From contig NC_092034.1 in assembly GCF_042242105.1 (NCBI RefSeq), forward strand, positions 18,066,644-18,130,643: a DNA stretch of 64,000 nt. The letters run 5' to 3'. Both the position numbers and the translations under genes were made by a program. The first letter of the stretch is position 1; each line of letters opens with the position of its first letter. This DNA is from Pempheris klunzingeri (lineage: Eukaryota; Chordata; Actinopteri; Acropomatiformes; Pempheridae). The notes beneath the pieces were generated by a model that saw only the letters and a program-made list of their open reading frames with translations, did no database searches and was not told where the DNA came from. Below, in pieces: positions 60,861 to 64,000 of the stretch.

Positions 60861-61980
60861 ACCAGTACCAAAGCATACTAAAATACAATTATTAACACTG
60901 CGCAGTGAGTTTTCTCTTGGTCTAAACCAAATGATGTATTAACCAATGACCACCTGAACCCATATTTCCCAACTTTACAAATGGACATGCATTGCTTGAG
61001 CAGTCCATCTGACCTAATTATGGAACAAGCTTTTTTATGCCAATGCCATAAGTTACCACTGCTTGTTACATGATGTCGATCCTTTATCTGAGCTAACTAA
61101 CGAAGATAATAAATGTAAAGTAATTCACATCCATAAGAAAAGTGAAATAAGACATTGATGCTGCGAATGAAGTTGAAAGACGAAGACAACAGGAACAGGA
61201 CAGGGAAACGAGGCCAATAAAAGATCAAAGTGTGTCACAAACTGTTAATGTGAAAAAATGATACCAGAGGACCTGATTGCTCCGACAGACTGAAGAGGTG
61301 TCTTTATTCCAGCCATCGTCTGCTGAGAGCCTTAATGTTTGGAAAGAGCTGTCTGTGTGAATATGCTTTCAAACTGCTGTTCGTACTGTGGCTAGGATTC
61401 AGTAGAAGTTCCAGAACATTAACGTACTTCCTGTTTGTGACATTGAGTGCCATGGTGAAGAAAGAACAATGTCTCCCTCTAGTGGCTTACAGACTAAAGC
61501 ATCCAGCCTCAGAGCAGGAAATCAGTCTTCACTGGTCAGAAAAATGAGTCCAACTTTGAAGCCTAGGAATTTCATTGAATTTAACCTTGCATCCATTTCC
61601 ATGAAGTTAGAACATTTACCAGTTAGAGCTGGTTTCTGATAACATGATGTACAGAAGAGATAGGGAACACCTCGGGGGGCAGAGGAAGAATCAAGGTGCA
61701 TTTGCTCCTTTGGAGTTTGAACTGTATTTGCGCAGATGTGATGACTTAACAAAAAAGAAACCAGGGTGGACAGGTGGCTGAATGGATATGACACAAATGT
61801 ACATTTCACTGTTTATTACAGAATAACAATCAGTAATGACATGCTAGAATGTTCTAACTCAAGTCCCATCTGAAGATGCTACGGTCACTGAGATGAAGCT
61901 GGAAATCAGTATATCAGGAGATAAATAAAGAGCAAGGAAGTTGTTTACGATTCCTCAAGATCCCACAGGTAAAAACTATC
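60861..61980. other. No gene seen
   Basis: Short open frames only; nothing recognised. Confidence 0.4.
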
Positions 61981-61987
61981 ACTTGTC

Positions 61988-62241
61988 TCAAGCAAATAAA
62001 GCAAAAGGTTTTGAATATTCCACCTCCGTGGGTCCAGTCATGTGCGTCTGCAGCAGGACTACACTGTGTGGACGCTGAGAGAAGCTCAGCAGCACAGGGA
62101 TGAATTCTGCAATGCCACCAGTGCTACAGCCCTGAACACACACGTGTGTGTAGCCATCGCACACAAGCCTTTCCATAAAGGACTGGGCCAGAAGAGCTTT
62201 CATGCTATTCAACAATGCAGAGGCCAGTTTACACTGTTAAA
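61988..62241 (-). CDS. Possible terminal coding exon, unidentified
   Basis: On the minus strand an acceptor-like CTCCTTTTTAACAG is followed by an open frame of about 80 residues. It contains KALLAQSFMERLVCDGYTHV, then GGIAEFIPVLLSF, and ends KPFALFA and a stop at 61988. The even, protein-like composition suggests real coding sequence, either the last exon of a gene or part of a retrocopy. I do not recognise the product and found no partner exon upstream. It lies downstream of eif4a1 on the same strand. Confidence 0.35.
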
Positions 62242-62252
62242 AAGGAGAAACC

Positions 62253-63663
62253 TTTATTATTTTTTTTTTTTTTTTTTTAAAGACCATTAAAATAAATACT
62301 ATACAGAATCCAATGTAGAAAAGTTGATACACTGTTTCTGTCTCAAAAAGGTTAACAATTCCGTAAATTCATCTTAAAAAATAGCACTGACTATACACCC
62401 CAAACATGACAGTTCTCCTAAAGACACCAAACCTGATGATAGGCATTTTAATGTGAGCGCTTAGAAAGAGTAGAGAGCATTTTGTGGGAGTGGGGGGGGG
62501 GGGGGGGATCTCTATATAATCAATCATCTGTAGTTTGGTCCTTTCATGTCAGACGCCCCCGCTCCTAACATTTTGGTGAGGTAGGTTACAAAAAGTCACT
62601 ACCACCTTATCAAAAATCCAAGATTTTGTTTAAAAATAAAAATCTAAATGAACAACAACGTCAAAAAGTTAGAGATGAAAAGCCAACAAGGCCGTCAGGG
62701 TCCAGAGGCAAAGTCTCCACAGAACTCACCGTCATGTTTGCCTCCAAACATCTGTGGTCAGTTAGTCTTCCATTGAATGATACTGCACTAATGACTGTAC
62801 AAGTCAAGCAGTATGTACAATAGCAATAAAATATATCAAACAGCAGTAAAAGGATCAAAATGGTCAACAACTCATTCATGATGAATTTTACTATACAGGT
62901 CTTTTTATTTGAATATGCCCTGTGTACTCTAGCCCCAAACCTTCTGCTCTTAACATGATCAGGATGCGTGTTTAAGGCCGTTTTCATTACACTGAAGGTT
63001 GTTTAAATACTGGTCTGGTGAAATGCAGTATTTCTATTCATTTAGATCATTGTTAGGCTGAGCTCAAACTCAACTGCAGTCTAAACCACTCATCCAGTCA
63101 CTAGGAGGCAGCACCTGGTGACAAGGCAGGTACAAATCACAGCCACATTTCACAAAAGCAATCATCGTGTAGGCATTGTGCATGTTGACATGAAATAACT
63201 GATGAATTGATAAGTTTTTGCTAACAGTCAGCTAGAATCCTTTCAATCATCTTTGTTTCATCCTTAAATGTGCTTTTGGATATGCAGTTGTGTTGTGCAC
63301 TCAAGGGACCAGTTACAAAGTCAAAGTTTGGGGAAGTCCAGTTTGCAAAACATCAATGTGGAAATGTTGAAATGCTTTAAATTTGAGAGAAGGATTAGCT
63401 GCAGGGAGAATTTAGGTGCCGATATGGGATAATAGAGTATGGCAAGCAGATGAAACAGGTCAGTAATTTATCCTTCAAAAGATGGCCAAAAACTTTCAAA
63501 GACTAGGCAGTCTAGAATAATGGCTGCAGTCTTTTCTTTAGAATGTAGAGGATATAAAGTCAGGGTGGAATTTAGCAAAAGAAGTTCTTAGAATTCAGAT
63601 CGTATAAGAAACAAGGTTTGACTTCTAAAACAAGTGGGGTGGACGAAGGGCGTGTGGCTTCTT
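62253..63663 (-). other. eif4a1: eif4a1 3'UTR and flank (inferred)
   Basis: No coding signal seen on either strand. Minus-strand AATAAA signals occur at 62904-62909 and 62253-62258; the first would give a 3'UTR of about 760 bp. A run of about 18 T (62261-62278) and a run of about 14 G (62493-62507) are present. Confidence 0.4.
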
Positions 63664-63846
<183 letters not shown>

Positions 63847-64000
63847 CTAGATGCATGTTTTCCAGTGAAACTGTTTGGAATACTTGTTCATGACAAAGAA
63901 CGGAAGATTGAATGTTTAAGGTTCTACAAATGTTTGCTGTTGACATGAACAGCACTTACAAGTTGAAAGGGTTTTAAATGCCCCGCTCATGTCGTTATAC

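Overview
The window is vertebrate nuclear DNA, almost certainly from a ray-finned (teleost) fish. Its genes are split by GT-AG introns. The repeats are the usual fish set: L2-like and Rex1/CR1-like LINEs, Tc1, hAT and piggyBac transposons, MITEs, an endogenous retrovirus fragment, and long GT/CA and GCGT microsatellites. The gene order mpdu1 - sox19 - eif4a1 matches the human block EIF4A1 - MPDU1 - SOX15 on 17p13; sox19 is the fish counterpart of SOX15, and CD68 is not seen.

Layout. 1-4090: an almost complete but broken L2 LINE carrying an inserted element. 5430-5670: a LINE scrap. 6665-7799 (minus): mblac1, two exons. 8640-10310 (minus): a decayed retroviral pol/env remnant. 10330-11400: a Rex1/CR1-like LINE fragment. 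11400-17088: mostly unannotated, with a MITE remnant, a tRNA-like SINE and an L2 tail. 17089-21825 (plus): a ten-exon gene for a 436-residue coiled-coil plus B30.2/SPRY protein that I cannot name. 21840-22423: repeat. 23325-29597 (plus): mpdu1, seven exons. 30780-41840: a dense transposon block holding a Tc1 relic, a hAT, an apparently intact one-intron piggyBac transposase, a Tc1-type MITE, an 814-bp fold-back element, a 1.8-kb hAT with a LINE nested in it, and an L2 end with two different tails in tandem. 44380-44760: a GC-rich island. 45358-46300: a second Tc1 relic. 46600-51894 (minus): sox19, two exons, with a long 3'UTR. 53090-60860: an L2 reverse-transcriptase scrap, a TTAA-flanked MITE and an L2 end. 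61988-62241 (minus): a possible unidentified terminal exon. 63664-63808 (minus): the last coding exon of eif4a1; the rest lies beyond the right edge.

The host genes do unrelated jobs. mblac1 encodes a metallo-beta-lactamase-fold hydrolase, mpdu1 an ER membrane protein for dolichol-linked sugars, sox19 a SoxB1 transcription factor and eif4a1 a translation-initiation RNA helicase. They are neighbours through conserved synteny, not through a shared pathway. I found no convincing wholly new system. The items most worth a look are the unnamed SPRY gene, the intact piggyBac with an intron and terminal zinc finger, the fold-back element, the near-identical 106-bp inverted pair that fills most of mpdu1 intron 3, and the modular L2 3' ends.
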